DNA of 64,000 nt from positions 1-64,000 of the forward strand of contig NZ_VEGH01000006.1 of NCBI RefSeq assembly GCF_007679345.1, in the 5' to 3' direction. The notes below the pieces were generated by a model. The model saw only the letters and a list, made by a program, of their open reading frames with translations. It was not told the DNA's origin and did no database searches. Below, in pieces: positions 17,091 through 25,687 of the stretch (position 1 is the stretch's first letter; each line of letters opens with the position of its first letter). The DNA is from Cellulosimicrobium cellulans. GTDB lineage: Bacteria > Actinomycetota > Actinomycetes > Actinomycetales > Cellulomonadaceae. Both the position numbers and the translations under genes were made by a program.

Positions 17091-18374
17091 ATGAGGTACA
17101 TCCGCACCGCCGCCCTGCTGGGCGCCGTCGCCCTCACGATCACCGCCTGCTCCGGCGGGTCGGACGGCGACGGCGGCGGGTCCGGGGAGGCCACCGGCGC
17201 CACCGGGCCGATCACCATCTGGCTGTCGAACAACGAGCAGGAGGTGGGCTGGGGCCAGGACGTCGTCGACGCGTGGAACGCGGACCACCCCGACGAGCAG
17301 GTGAAGGCCCAGGAGATCCCGGCCGGCTCGTCCTCCGAGGAGGCCATCACCGCCGCCATCACCGCGGGCACCGCCCCGTGCCTCGTCTACAACATCTCCA
17401 GCGCCGCGGTGCCGGGCTGGGTCCGGCAGGGCGGCCTCGTCGACCTGACGACGTTCGACGGCGGCGCCGACTACCTCACGGAGCGCGGCGGGGACGGCGT
17501 GTCCGGCTACGAGACCGACGGCGGCTACTACCAGCTGCCGTGGAAGTCGAACCCCGTCATGGTCATGTACAACAAGGCCCTGTTCGCCCAGGCCGGGCTG
17601 GACCCGGAGAACCCCGGCATGGCGACGTTCGACGACTTCCTCGCGGGCGCCCGGCAGATCGTCGACTCCGGGGCGGCGCCGAGCGCGATCTGGCCGTCGC
17701 CGACCAACGACTTCTACCAGCCGTGGTTCGACTTCTACCCGGTGTACCTGGCCGAGACCGACGGCACCGCGCTGGTCGAGGACGGGAAGGCCACGTTCGA
17801 CGACGAGGCAGGCAAGGCCGTCGCCGACTTCTGGGCCTCGATCTACGCCGACGGGCTCGCCCCGCAGGAGGAGGCCACCGACGACGCCATGGTGTCCGGG
17901 CAGACCGCGATGCAGCTGGCCGGCCCGTGGGCGATCGCGTCCTACAAGGACAGCGTCGACGTCGGGTTCATGCCGGTGCCGACCTCCGACGGCCGCGAGG
18001 ACGTGACGACGTTCGCCGACTCGAAGAACGTCTCGATGTTCACGTCCTGCGAGAACCAGGGCACCGCGTGGGAGTTCCTGAAGTACTCCACCAGCGAGGA
18101 GAGCGACGGCGCGCTGCTCGAGGCCACCGGCCAGATGCCGCTGCGCCAGGACCTCGCGGCGACGTACCCGGACTACTTCGCGGAGCACCCCGAGTACGAG
18201 GTGTTCGCCGACCAGGCCGCCCGCACCGGCGATGTGCCGAGCATCCCGAACTCGATCGAGGCCTGGCAGGCGTTCCGCGAGGCGTACACGTCGGCCGTGA
18301 TCTTCCAGAGCACGAGCGTCGACGACTTCCTGAGCACCGCGGCGGCCAAGATCGACGACCTGGTGCAGGGCTGA
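17091..18374 (+). CDS. ABC sugar transporter, substrate-binding lipoprotein
   Basis: A 427-aa extracellular solute-binding protein (family 1). The signal peptide ends in a lipobox ITAC with Cys20, followed by a Gly/Ser/Asp linker. The mature part has the usual maltose-type layout: ITIWLSNNEQ at the first strand, PWKSNPVMVMYNKALF in the hinge region, and the WPSPTNDFYQPWFDFYPVY aromatic segment likely near the binding cleft. AGGAGGAG lies 6-12 nt before the ATG. It captures an oligosaccharide and delivers it to the two permeases that follow. The GH130 gene in the same run suggests a beta-mannoside ligand, but that is inference. Confidence 0.93.
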   Translation: MRYIRTAALLGAVALTITACSGGSDGDGGGSGEATGATGPITIWLSNNEQEVGWGQDVVDAWNADHPDEQVKAQEIPAGSSSEEAITAAITAGTAPCLVYNISSAAVPGWVRQGGLVDLTTFDGGADYLTERGGDGVSGYETDGGYYQLPWKSNPVMVMYNKALFAQAGLDPENPGMATFDDFLAGARQIVDSGAAPSAIWPSPTNDFYQPWFDFYPVYLAETDGTALVEDGKATFDDEAGKAVADFWASIYADGLAPQEEATDDAMVSGQTAMQLAGPWAIASYKDSVDVGFMPVPTSDGREDVTTFADSKNVSMFTSCENQGTAWEFLKYSTSEESDGALLEATGQMPLRQDLAATYPDYFAEHPEYEVFADQAARTGDVPSIPNSIEAWQAFREAYTSAVIFQSTSVDDFLSTAAAKIDDLVQG

Positions 18375-18375
18375 G

Positions 18376-19335
18376 ATGTCGACGCTGACGGCGGGCGCCG
18401 GGGCGGGGCCGGGCGCGAGCACCGGCCGCACCCCGCCGCCCGCGACGCGGGGCCGCGGCCGACGGCGGTGGTGGGGCGGCCAGCCGCTCGGCACGCTGTT
18501 CGCGGCGCCCTACCTGGTGTTCGTGCTCGTGGTGTTCGCCTACCCGCTCGGGTTCTCCGCGTACATGGCGTTCCACGACTACTTCTTCACCGCCCCGGGC
18601 GTCGACGTGCCGAAGCCGTTCGTCGGGTTCGACAACTTCGCGACGGTGCTCACCGACCCGCAGGTGCTCGCCTCGTTCCGCAACACCGCGGTGTTCCTGG
18701 TGATCAACGTCCCGCTGACGGTCGGCCTGGCGCTCGTGCTGGCGTCGGCGCTGAACGCCGGGGTGCGGTGGGCGGCGGCGTACCGGGTGGCGTACTACGT
18801 GCCCTACCTGACGGCGAGCGTGTCCCTGGTCGGCGTGTGGATGCTGCTGTTCTCGTCGAACGGCCTGGTGAACTCGGTCCTGGGCCCGCTGGCGCCGGAC
18901 CCGTCGTGGCTCGCGAACAAGGCGCTCGCCATGCCGACGATCGCGCTCTACGTCACGTGGAAGCAGCTCGGGTTCTACGTGCTGCTGTACCTCGCGGCGC
19001 TGCAGAACGTGCCGCGCGAGCTGTACGAGTCGGCCGAGACCGACGGCGCGGGCGGCGTGCAGCGGTTCCTCAACGTGACGGTGCCCGGCGTGCGGGCGGC
19101 GACGACGCTCGTCCTGGTCCTGGCGATCATCACCGGCACCAACCTGTTCACGGAGCCGTACCTGCTCACCGGCGGCGGCGGCCCCGACGGGGCGTCCGTG
19201 ACGCCCGTGCTGCTCATCTACCAGCGCGGCATCCAGCAGCAGAACCCCGACGTCGCGGCGGCCATCGGCATGGTCCTGGTCGTCGTCGTGGGGCTGCTGT
19301 CCCTGGCCGCGCAGCGACTGAACCGGGAGCGGTGA
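18376..19335 (+). CDS. ABC sugar transporter permease, MalF/UgpA type
   Basis: A 319-aa inner-membrane protein with six predicted helices after a 35-residue Gly/Arg-rich cytosolic tail. The coupling-helix EAA motif reads ESAETDGAGGVQRFLNVTVP near residues 215-235. It forms the transmembrane channel with the next permease. The start lies 1 nt after the binding-protein stop. No ATPase gene is present in the locus, which is typical of actinobacterial sugar importers that share a common MsiK-type ATPase encoded elsewhere. Confidence 0.93.
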   Translation: MSTLTAGAGAGPGASTGRTPPPATRGRGRRRWWGGQPLGTLFAAPYLVFVLVVFAYPLGFSAYMAFHDYFFTAPGVDVPKPFVGFDNFATVLTDPQVLASFRNTAVFLVINVPLTVGLALVLASALNAGVRWAAAYRVAYYVPYLTASVSLVGVWMLLFSSNGLVNSVLGPLAPDPSWLANKALAMPTIALYVTWKQLGFYVLLYLAALQNVPRELYESAETDGAGGVQRFLNVTVPGVRAATTLVLVLAIITGTNLFTEPYLLTGGGGPDGASVTPVLLIYQRGIQQQNPDVAAAIGMVLVVVVGLLSLAAQRLNRER

Positions 19336-19336
19336 C

Positions 19337-20173
19337 ATGCGACGACGACGCGGCGGTGCCGTGCTGCGCCAGGTGCTCCTGACCCTGGCCGCCCTGGTGT
19401 TCGCCTTCCCGTTCTACTTCATGGTGGTCGGCGCGTTCCAGGAGAGCCCGACCAACACCCCGGACCGGCTCGTGCCGACGTCGGGGTGGACGACGCAGAA
19501 CTTCACGCAGATCGACTCGCGGATCGACCTGGCGGGGTCGCTGGTGAACTCGCTGGTGTTCACGGCCGGCGTGCTGCTCGGCACGATCGTGCTCGGGACG
19601 CTCGCGGGGTACGCCGTGGCCCGGCTGCAGTACCCCGGCCGGCGGCTGACCTGGGTGCTGATGCTGCTGGTGCAGATGGTGCCGTTCCAGCTGCTGATGA
19701 TCCCGCTGTACGTGCAGATCACCCGCGGCTACGGCCTCGGCGACACCTACCTCGGCATGATCCTGCCGTTCGCGATCAACACCACGGCGGTGTTCATCTT
19801 CGCCCAGTTCTTCCGGGCGCTGCCGCGGGAGATGTTCGAGGCGGCCCGGATCGACGGCGCCGGCGAGCTGCGCATCCTGCGGTCGATCGCCCTGCCGCTG
19901 GTCCGGCCGGCGCTGGCAACCGTCGTGCTCGTGACGTTCATCGGGCCGTGGAACGAGTTCCTCTGGCCGTTCCTCATTACCAAGGACGCCTCGCTGCAGC
20001 CGCTCGCGGTGTCCCTGGCGAACTACATCTCCAACGTGTCGCAGACCGCGGCCAACCCCAACGGCGCGATCCTCGCGGGCGCCTGCGCGCTGGCGTTCCC
20101 CGTCGTCGTCCTGTTCTGCGTGTTCCAGCGGTACTTCCGCACCACCGACCTCGGCTCCGCCGTGAAGGGCTGA
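19337..20173 (+). CDS. ABC sugar transporter permease, MalG/UgpE type
   Basis: A 278-aa partner permease with six predicted helices. Its EAA motif reads FEAARIDGAGELRILRSIAL near residues 165-185. The N-terminal segment FPFYFMVVGAFQESP and the C-terminal FCVFQRYFRTTDLGSAVKG are typical of MalG-like carbohydrate permeases. Its ATG is 1 nt after the previous stop and its own stop is 2 nt before the GH130 gene, so the genes form one tight operon. Confidence 0.93.
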   Translation: MRRRRGGAVLRQVLLTLAALVFAFPFYFMVVGAFQESPTNTPDRLVPTSGWTTQNFTQIDSRIDLAGSLVNSLVFTAGVLLGTIVLGTLAGYAVARLQYPGRRLTWVLMLLVQMVPFQLLMIPLYVQITRGYGLGDTYLGMILPFAINTTAVFIFAQFFRALPREMFEAARIDGAGELRILRSIALPLVRPALATVVLVTFIGPWNEFLWPFLITKDASLQPLAVSLANYISNVSQTAANPNGAILAGACALAFPVVVLFCVFQRYFRTTDLGSAVKG

Positions 20174-20175
20174 CC

Positions 20176-21162
20176 ATGACCGTGACCACCCTGTTCACCG
20201 GCGCGACGTTCCCGCTCGGGCCGTTCGTGCCCTACGAGGGCAACCCGGTCCTGCGCCCGCGCGGCGGGTCCTGGGAGTCGGCCAACCTCTACAACCCGGC
20301 GGCGCTGGTCGTCGACGACGAGGTGGTGCTGCTCTACCGGGCGCACGCCGAGGACATCGTGTCCCACATCGGCCTGGCCCGGAGCCGCGACGGGTACCAC
20401 TTCGAGCGCGAGGCCGAGCCGATCCTGTCCCCGCAGGAGGACTACGAGGAGTTCGGCTGCGAGGACCCCCGGATCGCGTACGTCGAGGGCACCTACTACC
20501 TGACGTACACCGGCTGGGACCGGAAGGCGGCGCGGCTGTGCCTCGCGACGTCCACCGACCTGCGCACCTGGACCCGGCACGGCCCGCTGTTCCCGGGCTT
20601 CGACACCTTCGCGACCGTCGACCCCCGCGGCCACGAGTGGTCCAAGGCCGGGGTGATCGTGCCCGTGCGGATGCAGGGCCGGTGGTGGATGTACTTCGGC
20701 GAGGGCGGCATCTACTGGGCCACCAGCGACGACCTGGTCCACTGGACGCCCGGCACGCCCGACACCGAGCCGATGTACGCGCCGACGCCCGGGTCGTTCG
20801 ACGCCGACCTGGTGGAGATCGGCACCTCACCGGTGCTCACCGACAACGGGCTGCTGGTCATGCTCACCAACGGCGCCACCCGCACCGTGCACGACGACGG
20901 CACCGTCGACGTCGACTACCGGTGCGGGCAGATCGCGATCGACCCCGACGAGCCCACCCGGGTGCTCGCCCGCCTCCAGGAGCCGTGGCTGCGGCCGCAG
21001 ACCTTCGAGGACCGCAACGGGCTGGTGTCCAACGTGACGTTCGTCGAGGGGCTCGTGCAGTTCCACGGGACGTGGTTCGCCTACTACGGGCAGTCGGACA
21101 CGACGCTCGCGGTGGCCGTCCACGACCCCGCCCGGCCCTGGGGGTCGTCGCTCCGCGGCTGA
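20176..21162 (+). CDS. GH130 family glycoside phosphorylase/hydrolase
   Basis: A 328-aa five-bladed beta-propeller enzyme of the GH130 type. Diagnostic blocks are NPVLRPRGGSWES, VVLLYRAHAEDIVSHIGLARSRDGYHF, EFGCEDPRIAYVEGTYYLTYT with the catalytic Asp in CEDPRI, HEWSKAGVIVP and GSFDADLVEIGTSP. Most characterised GH130 members phosphorolyse beta-mannosides intracellularly, using inorganic phosphate to release mannose 1-phosphate; a smaller group hydrolyses beta-1,2-mannosides. With no signal peptide and a position directly after an ABC importer, cytosolic breakdown of the imported oligosaccharide is the natural role. Exact linkage specificity is not resolved. Confidence 0.88.
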   Translation: MTVTTLFTGATFPLGPFVPYEGNPVLRPRGGSWESANLYNPAALVVDDEVVLLYRAHAEDIVSHIGLARSRDGYHFEREAEPILSPQEDYEEFGCEDPRIAYVEGTYYLTYTGWDRKAARLCLATSTDLRTWTRHGPLFPGFDTFATVDPRGHEWSKAGVIVPVRMQGRWWMYFGEGGIYWATSDDLVHWTPGTPDTEPMYAPTPGSFDADLVEIGTSPVLTDNGLLVMLTNGATRTVHDDGTVDVDYRCGQIAIDPDEPTRVLARLQEPWLRPQTFEDRNGLVSNVTFVEGLVQFHGTWFAYYGQSDTTLAVAVHDPARPWGSSLRG

Positions 21163-21212
21163 GCAGTCCCGCACCACCCGACCCGCACCACCGACCAGGG
21201 AGACGAGAGACG

Positions 21213-23294
21213 ATGACGACTCGACGCACCTTCCTCGCCGCGGCCGCCGCGGTGCCCGCGCTCGTGGCCGCCGCCCCCGGGACGGCCTCCGTCGGTGTCG
21301 GGGCCACCGCACCCGCGGCCGTCCCGGCGGCCGTCGACGCGGGCGGGACCCCGGCGCCCCCGGCGTCCCGGCTCGCGAACCCCGCGCACCTGCGGTTCCT
21401 GCTCGACGCGGTGCCGCTGCCGGCGGTCGACGCGCACACCACGTACCGGATCGCGGAGGAGCCCACGGCGCTGGCCCCGTGGACGTACGCGGACGCGGAC
21501 GGCGGCACCTTCCGCCGGGTCGGCGGCGGCACCCTCGACCCGGCCACGGGGCACTGGAGCCAGGGCGCCTACAACGCGGACGACATCGCCCGCGCCGCGG
21601 TCGTCCTGCTGCGGGACTGGAGGGCCGCGGGTGACGGGGAGAGCCGGCAGCAGGCGTACCAGCTGCTCCGCACGCTCACCTACCTCCAGGACGACTCCGG
21701 GCCGCACGCCGGACGGGTCGTGCTCTGGCAGCAGCCGGACGGGGCGCTCAACCCGAGCGCCGAACCGGTCGAGCTGCCCGACCCGTCGAACTCCGCCGAG
21801 TCGTACTGGCTCGCGCGCACCGTCTGGGCGCTGGGGGAGGGGTACGCGGCGTTCGCGGCCGACGACCCGGCCTTCGCGCAGTTCCTGCTCGACCGGCTGC
21901 ACCTCGCGGTCGGCGCGCTCGAGCAGGAGTCGCTGTCCCGGTACGGGCGGCGGGTGCGCAGCGACGGGGTGCCGCTGCCGGACTGGCTGATCGCCGGCGG
22001 CGCGGACGCCACCGCGGAGGCGGTGCTGGGCCTGGTGGCCGCCGTGCGGGTGCTGCCCCGCGACCGGCAGCTGTCCCGCGCGCTCGACCGGTACGCGGAG
22101 GGCGTCGCGGCGATGGGGTCACCCGACACCCGGACGTGGCCGTTCGGCGCCGTGCTGCCGTGGACCGGGTCGCTCGGGTTCTGGCACGCCTGGGGCGCGG
22201 CGGCGCCCGAGGCGCTCGCGGCGGCGGGCGCGCTGCGCGGGCGGCGGGACTGGCGGCGCGCGGCGCTCGCGGACGCCGGCACCTTCACGCCCCTCCTCCT
22301 CGCGACCGGCGGGCCGTTCAACGCCTGGACCCCGGCGCCCGGGGAGGCGCAGATCGCCTACGGCGCCCACGGGCGGGTCGCGGCGGCGTCGGCGGCGGCG
22401 GACGCGGGCGGTGGCGAGGGCCTGCGGGTGCTCGGCGGGCTGGCCGCGGGCTGGTTCTTCGGCGCGAACCCGGCGCAGGTGCCGGTGTACGACCCCGCCA
22501 CGGGCGTCACGTTCGACGGCGTGGAGACCGACGGCCGCGTGAACTGGAACTCCGGCGCGGAGTCGACGATCCACGGCCTGCTCACGATGCAGCTGCTCGA
22601 CGCGCGGCCTGACGTCGCCGCGGTCGCCCGCTCGATCACCGGCCTGGCCGCGCACGACGGCCTGCGGGTGCTGGACGCCGAGGCCGCACGGCTCGGTGCG
22701 GGCTGCGAGGTGGTCCGGCCCGCCGGGGGAGCGTGGACGGGCGAGGGCAACCTCGTCGGCGGCGGGTACGTGCGGGTGCCGCCCGGGTCGACCGTGGAGT
22801 TCGACGTGACCGGGGCCGCCGGGGCGTGGGCGCTGCCGCTGGTCTGGCGGACGGCCGCCCCGGCGGGGCGGGCGCGCTGGGAGGTCGTCGGCGGGCACCG
22901 GCTGGGGCGGACCGAGAACGGCGGGACCGGAGCGGCCGGGCTCACGGAGGCCGACGGGAGCCTGGTGCCGCAGCTGCTCGACCGGGCGCTGCCGGACGGC
23001 ACCCCGCCCGGGGCGGCGGTCACCGTGCGCTGCACCAACGAGGGCGGCGGCGACCTGCGGCTCGACGCGCTGCTGGTGCGCCCGGCGGTGGCGACCGCGC
23101 GCTGGTCCACCACCACGGGGACCGACGCGGTGCTCTACGCCGGCTCGACGCCCCGCGGCACGACCACGCCGGCGCTCGCGGCCGGGTCCGGCGCCGCGTA
23201 CCTCGCGGACGGCCGGGTCGACCGCCGCGTCGCCGCCGCCGCGCCGGGTGCGGCGGTCCCGGTGGCGGCGGGCGGGTTCACCGTCACGCGCTGA
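21213..23294 (+). CDS. Tat-exported six-hairpin glycosidase-like protein
   Basis: A 693-aa secreted protein. The N-terminus carries a twin-arginine signal (RRTFLAAAAAVPALVAAAPG). Residues 50-470 have the helix-rich (alpha/alpha)6-barrel character of six-hairpin glycosidases, with the GWFFGANPAQVPVYDPATG and NWNSGAESTIHGLLTMQLL blocks that end such domains. Residues ~490-640 are beta-rich with a YVRVPPGSTVEFDVTG segment, like a carbohydrate-binding module. The last part is Ala/Gly-rich. It follows GH130 by 50 nt with its own ribosome-binding site. I do not recognise a numbered GH family with certainty; it probably acts on the extracellular glycan that feeds the importer. Confidence 0.7.
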   Translation: MTTRRTFLAAAAAVPALVAAAPGTASVGVGATAPAAVPAAVDAGGTPAPPASRLANPAHLRFLLDAVPLPAVDAHTTYRIAEEPTALAPWTYADADGGTFRRVGGGTLDPATGHWSQGAYNADDIARAAVVLLRDWRAAGDGESRQQAYQLLRTLTYLQDDSGPHAGRVVLWQQPDGALNPSAEPVELPDPSNSAESYWLARTVWALGEGYAAFAADDPAFAQFLLDRLHLAVGALEQESLSRYGRRVRSDGVPLPDWLIAGGADATAEAVLGLVAAVRVLPRDRQLSRALDRYAEGVAAMGSPDTRTWPFGAVLPWTGSLGFWHAWGAAAPEALAAAGALRGRRDWRRAALADAGTFTPLLLATGGPFNAWTPAPGEAQIAYGAHGRVAAASAAADAGGGEGLRVLGGLAAGWFFGANPAQVPVYDPATGVTFDGVETDGRVNWNSGAESTIHGLLTMQLLDARPDVAAVARSITGLAAHDGLRVLDAEAARLGAGCEVVRPAGGAWTGEGNLVGGGYVRVPPGSTVEFDVTGAAGAWALPLVWRTAAPAGRARWEVVGGHRLGRTENGGTGAAGLTEADGSLVPQLLDRALPDGTPPGAAVTVRCTNEGGGDLRLDALLVRPAVATARWSTTTGTDAVLYAGSTPRGTTTPALAAGSGAAYLADGRVDRRVAAAAPGAAVPVAAGGFTVTR

Positions 23295-23350
23295 GGCCGT
23301 CGCGGCGCGTCCGCCGTGGTCGCGGCCGCGGGGTCCCGGCCGGGTCCGGC

Positions 23351-23356
23351 TACCGT
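23351..23356 (+). promoter_or_regulatory. -10 box of the histidine kinase operon
   Basis: TACCGT lies exactly 7 nt before GTG 23364, the geometry of a leaderless transcript. It supports that GTG over the in-frame GTG at 23316. Confidence 0.45.
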
Positions 23357-23363
23357 GGCACCC

Positions 23364-24800
23364 GTGCAGCCGCTCGACCGCGACCCCGACACGGCCGGCG
23401 TCCCCGACGTGACCCGCTCCGCCCAGGCAGGCCCGGCCCCGGCCCGCCCGGGGCCGGAGCGCTCGGACGTGCGGGCCGACGACCCGGCCGCCCCGGCGGC
23501 CGAGGTGCCCGCCGACCCCGACGCCCCGGGCTGGGGGCGCCCGCCGATCACCCCGGACCAGCGCCGGTACGACGTGCTGCTGGCCGTCGGCCTGCTGGTC
23601 GGCGGCATCCTCAGCCTGGCGCTGGGGCGCACCGCGGGGATGTACGACGAGCCCGCCGAGGGCTGGGTCGCGGTGCTGTGCGTGCTGGCGGTGACCGCGC
23701 CGCTCGCGTGGCGCCGGCAGCGCCCCGCGGTGGTCGCGGTCGTGGTCGCGGCGGCGTTCGTCCTGGTCGGCGAGCTGCGGGTGCCCGAGACGCTGTTCGC
23801 CAACATCGCGCTGTTCATGGCGCTGTACACGGTCGGCGCGTGGGACCGGAACCGCGCGCGGGCCCTGTGGGTGCGGGCGGGGATCGTCGTCGCGATGTTC
23901 GTCTGGCTGCTGGTCGCGATGTTCCAGGCGGTCACCGACCCCGAGGGCATCGAGGGGTTCTCCAACGCGGGGGCGTTCTCGCCGCTCGTCGCCTACCTGC
24001 TGATCCAGCTGCTGACCAACATCCTGTACTTCGCCGGGGCGTGGTGGTTCGGCGACCACGCGTGGAACGCCGCGCGCGAGCGCGCCCGCACCGAGTACCG
24101 CGGGCGCCTGCTGGTCGGCGAGCGGCGCCGGGTCGAGGAGCAGGCCGTCGCGATCGAGCGGCTGCGGCTGGCCCGCGAGCTGCACGACGCGGTCGCGCAC
24201 CACGTGTCGATGATGGGCGTGCAGGCCGCGGCGGCGCGGATGGTGCAGACGTCCGACCCGCAGCAGGCCGCGCTCGCGCTGGAGCAGGTCGAGGACTCGG
24301 CGCGCGAGGCCGTCGACGAGCTGCACGGCCTGCTGAGCACGCTGCGCGAGTCCGGGACCGAGGCGCACGCGGCGTCCGCGGTGGGCTCCCTGTCCGTCGA
24401 GCGGCTGCCCGAGCTGGTGCAGCAGGCGGCGGACACCGGCCTCGCCGCGCAGTACCAGGTGATCGGCGAGCCCGTGCGGGTGCCGCCGCTGACCTCGCTC
24501 AACCTGTACCGGATCTGCCAGGAGGCGCTGACCAACGTGCGCAAGCACGCGGGCACCGGCGCCCGGGTGGACGTCCGGCTGCGGTACGAGCCCGACGCGG
24601 TCGAGCTCGAGGTCACCGACGACGGCACCGGCGCCCGCCGCGTCGCCCGGCGCGGGACGTCCGGCGGGCTCGGCCTGGTCGGGATGCGGGAACGGGTCGC
24701 CGCCGACGGCGGCACGCTGGAGACCGGCGCGCGCGGGCGCGGCGGCTACCTGGTCCGGGCGCGGGTGCCGCTCGGGCCGCGGACGGGAGGGGCACGATGA
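23364..24800 (+). CDS. two-component sensor histidine kinase, NarL/DesK-type
   Basis: A 478-aa membrane kinase. A ~65-residue Pro/Ala/Asp-rich cytosolic N-terminus precedes four to five transmembrane helices (residues ~75-235). The dimerisation and phosphoacceptor helix of HisKA_3 type follows, RLRLARELHDAVAHHVSMM, with the phosphorylated His in ELHDAVAHH. The HATPase domain has EALTNVRKHAGTG (N box) and GGLGLVGMRERV (G box). No sensory domain outside the membrane is evident, suggesting detection of a membrane or envelope signal. Its stop overlaps the response-regulator ATG (ATGA), and an ABC-2 transporter operon follows, a common arrangement for envelope-stress or antimicrobial sensing. Confidence 0.92.
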   Translation: MQPLDRDPDTAGVPDVTRSAQAGPAPARPGPERSDVRADDPAAPAAEVPADPDAPGWGRPPITPDQRRYDVLLAVGLLVGGILSLALGRTAGMYDEPAEGWVAVLCVLAVTAPLAWRRQRPAVVAVVVAAAFVLVGELRVPETLFANIALFMALYTVGAWDRNRARALWVRAGIVVAMFVWLLVAMFQAVTDPEGIEGFSNAGAFSPLVAYLLIQLLTNILYFAGAWWFGDHAWNAARERARTEYRGRLLVGERRRVEEQAVAIERLRLARELHDAVAHHVSMMGVQAAAARMVQTSDPQQAALALEQVEDSAREAVDELHGLLSTLRESGTEAHAASAVGSLSVERLPELVQQAADTGLAAQYQVIGEPVRVPPLTSLNLYRICQEALTNVRKHAGTGARVDVRLRYEPDAVELEVTDDGTGARRVARRGTSGGLGLVGMRERVAADGGTLETGARGRGGYLVRARVPLGPRTGGAR

Positions 24801-25555
24801 GCGGGGCCGACGCGGTGCGGTCGGACGACGCGACGGAGGCCGACGCCCCGGACCGGGGCTTCGGTCCGGACCGGCCGGTGCGCGTCGTGCTCGCCGACGA
24901 CCAGGCGCTGCTGCGCGCGGGGCTCGCCACGATCCTCGGCGCGCAGCCGGACCTCGAGGTCGTCGGCCAGGCCGGCGACGGTGCCGAGGCGGTCGAGCTG
25001 GCGCGGGCCCTGCGCCCGGACGTCGTCTGCATGGACGTGCAGATGCCGGGCGTCGACGGCCTGGAGGCCACCCGCCGGATCACGGCCGACCCCGACATCA
25101 CGGCCGGCGTGCTCGTGCTCACCACCTTCAACCGGGACGACTACCTGCTGGAGTCGCTCCAGGCGGGCGCCGCCGGTTTCCTGCTGAAGAACTCCCGGCC
25201 GGAGCAGCTCGCCGACGCCGTGCGCGCCGTCGCCGCGGGGGACGCGCTGCTGTCGCCCGAGGTCACGCGCGCCGTCATCGCCCGGGCCGTCGTGGGCCAG
25301 GGCTCCACCCCCGGGGGGAGCCCCGCCGGTGCCGCGCGCGGGACCGGGGACCCCTCCGCCACGGGGCTGACCGAGCGCGAGCTCGAGGTGCTGCGCCTGG
25401 TCGCCCGCGGGCTGAGCAACGACGAGATCGCCGCCGAGCTCGTGCTGGGCCGCGCCACCGTCAAGACCCACGTGTCCAACGTGCTCACCAAGCTCGGCCT
25501 GCGGGACCGGGTGCAGGCCGTCGTCTACGCGTTCGAGAACGGGCTCACGGACTGA
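24797..25555 (+). CDS. two-component response regulator, NarL/LuxR family
   Basis: A 252-aa DNA-binding response regulator. After a 27-residue acidic tail, the receiver domain shows LADDQALLRAGL, the phosphoacceptor Asp in VVCMDVQMPGVDG, Thr in LVLTTF and Lys in FLLKNSRPEQL. A Gly/Ser/Pro linker leads to a LuxR HTH (GLTERELEVLRLVARGLSNDEIAAEL, then TVKTHVSNVLTKLGLRDR). It is translationally coupled to the kinase and probably controls the transporter 130 bp downstream. Confidence 0.94.
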   Translation: MSGADAVRSDDATEADAPDRGFGPDRPVRVVLADDQALLRAGLATILGAQPDLEVVGQAGDGAEAVELARALRPDVVCMDVQMPGVDGLEATRRITADPDITAGVLVLTTFNRDDYLLESLQAGAAGFLLKNSRPEQLADAVRAVAAGDALLSPEVTRAVIARAVVGQGSTPGGSPAGAARGTGDPSATGLTERELEVLRLVARGLSNDEIAAELVLGRATVKTHVSNVLTKLGLRDRVQAVVYAFENGLTD

Positions 25556-25634
25556 CGACCTCCGCCCCGGGACGGAGGCCCGGCCGCCCGGCAAGTTCCG
25601 CCCGGCGGCCGAGGTGCCGGGGCCGGTCGCCTCC

Positions 25635-25640
25635 TAGCGT
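25635..25640 (+). promoter_or_regulatory. -10 box before the ABC-2 operon
   Basis: CTCCTAGCGT carries a TAGCGT -10 candidate 47 nt before the ATPase ATG. The same CCTAGCGT string occurs before the second regulator-linked ABC operon at 37203-37210. Four GACAGG repeats lie between this box and the ribosome-binding site AGGAG. Confidence 0.4.
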
Positions 25641-25687
25641 TGACCTCAGCGGACGACAGGTCCGGACAGGTCACGACAGGAGACGAC

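Noticed and set aside
25559..25610. Two small hairpins between the response regulator and the ABC-2 operon as a terminator
   Set aside because: Stems of 6-9 bp in very GC-rich DNA with no T-run are expected by chance; not listed as features.
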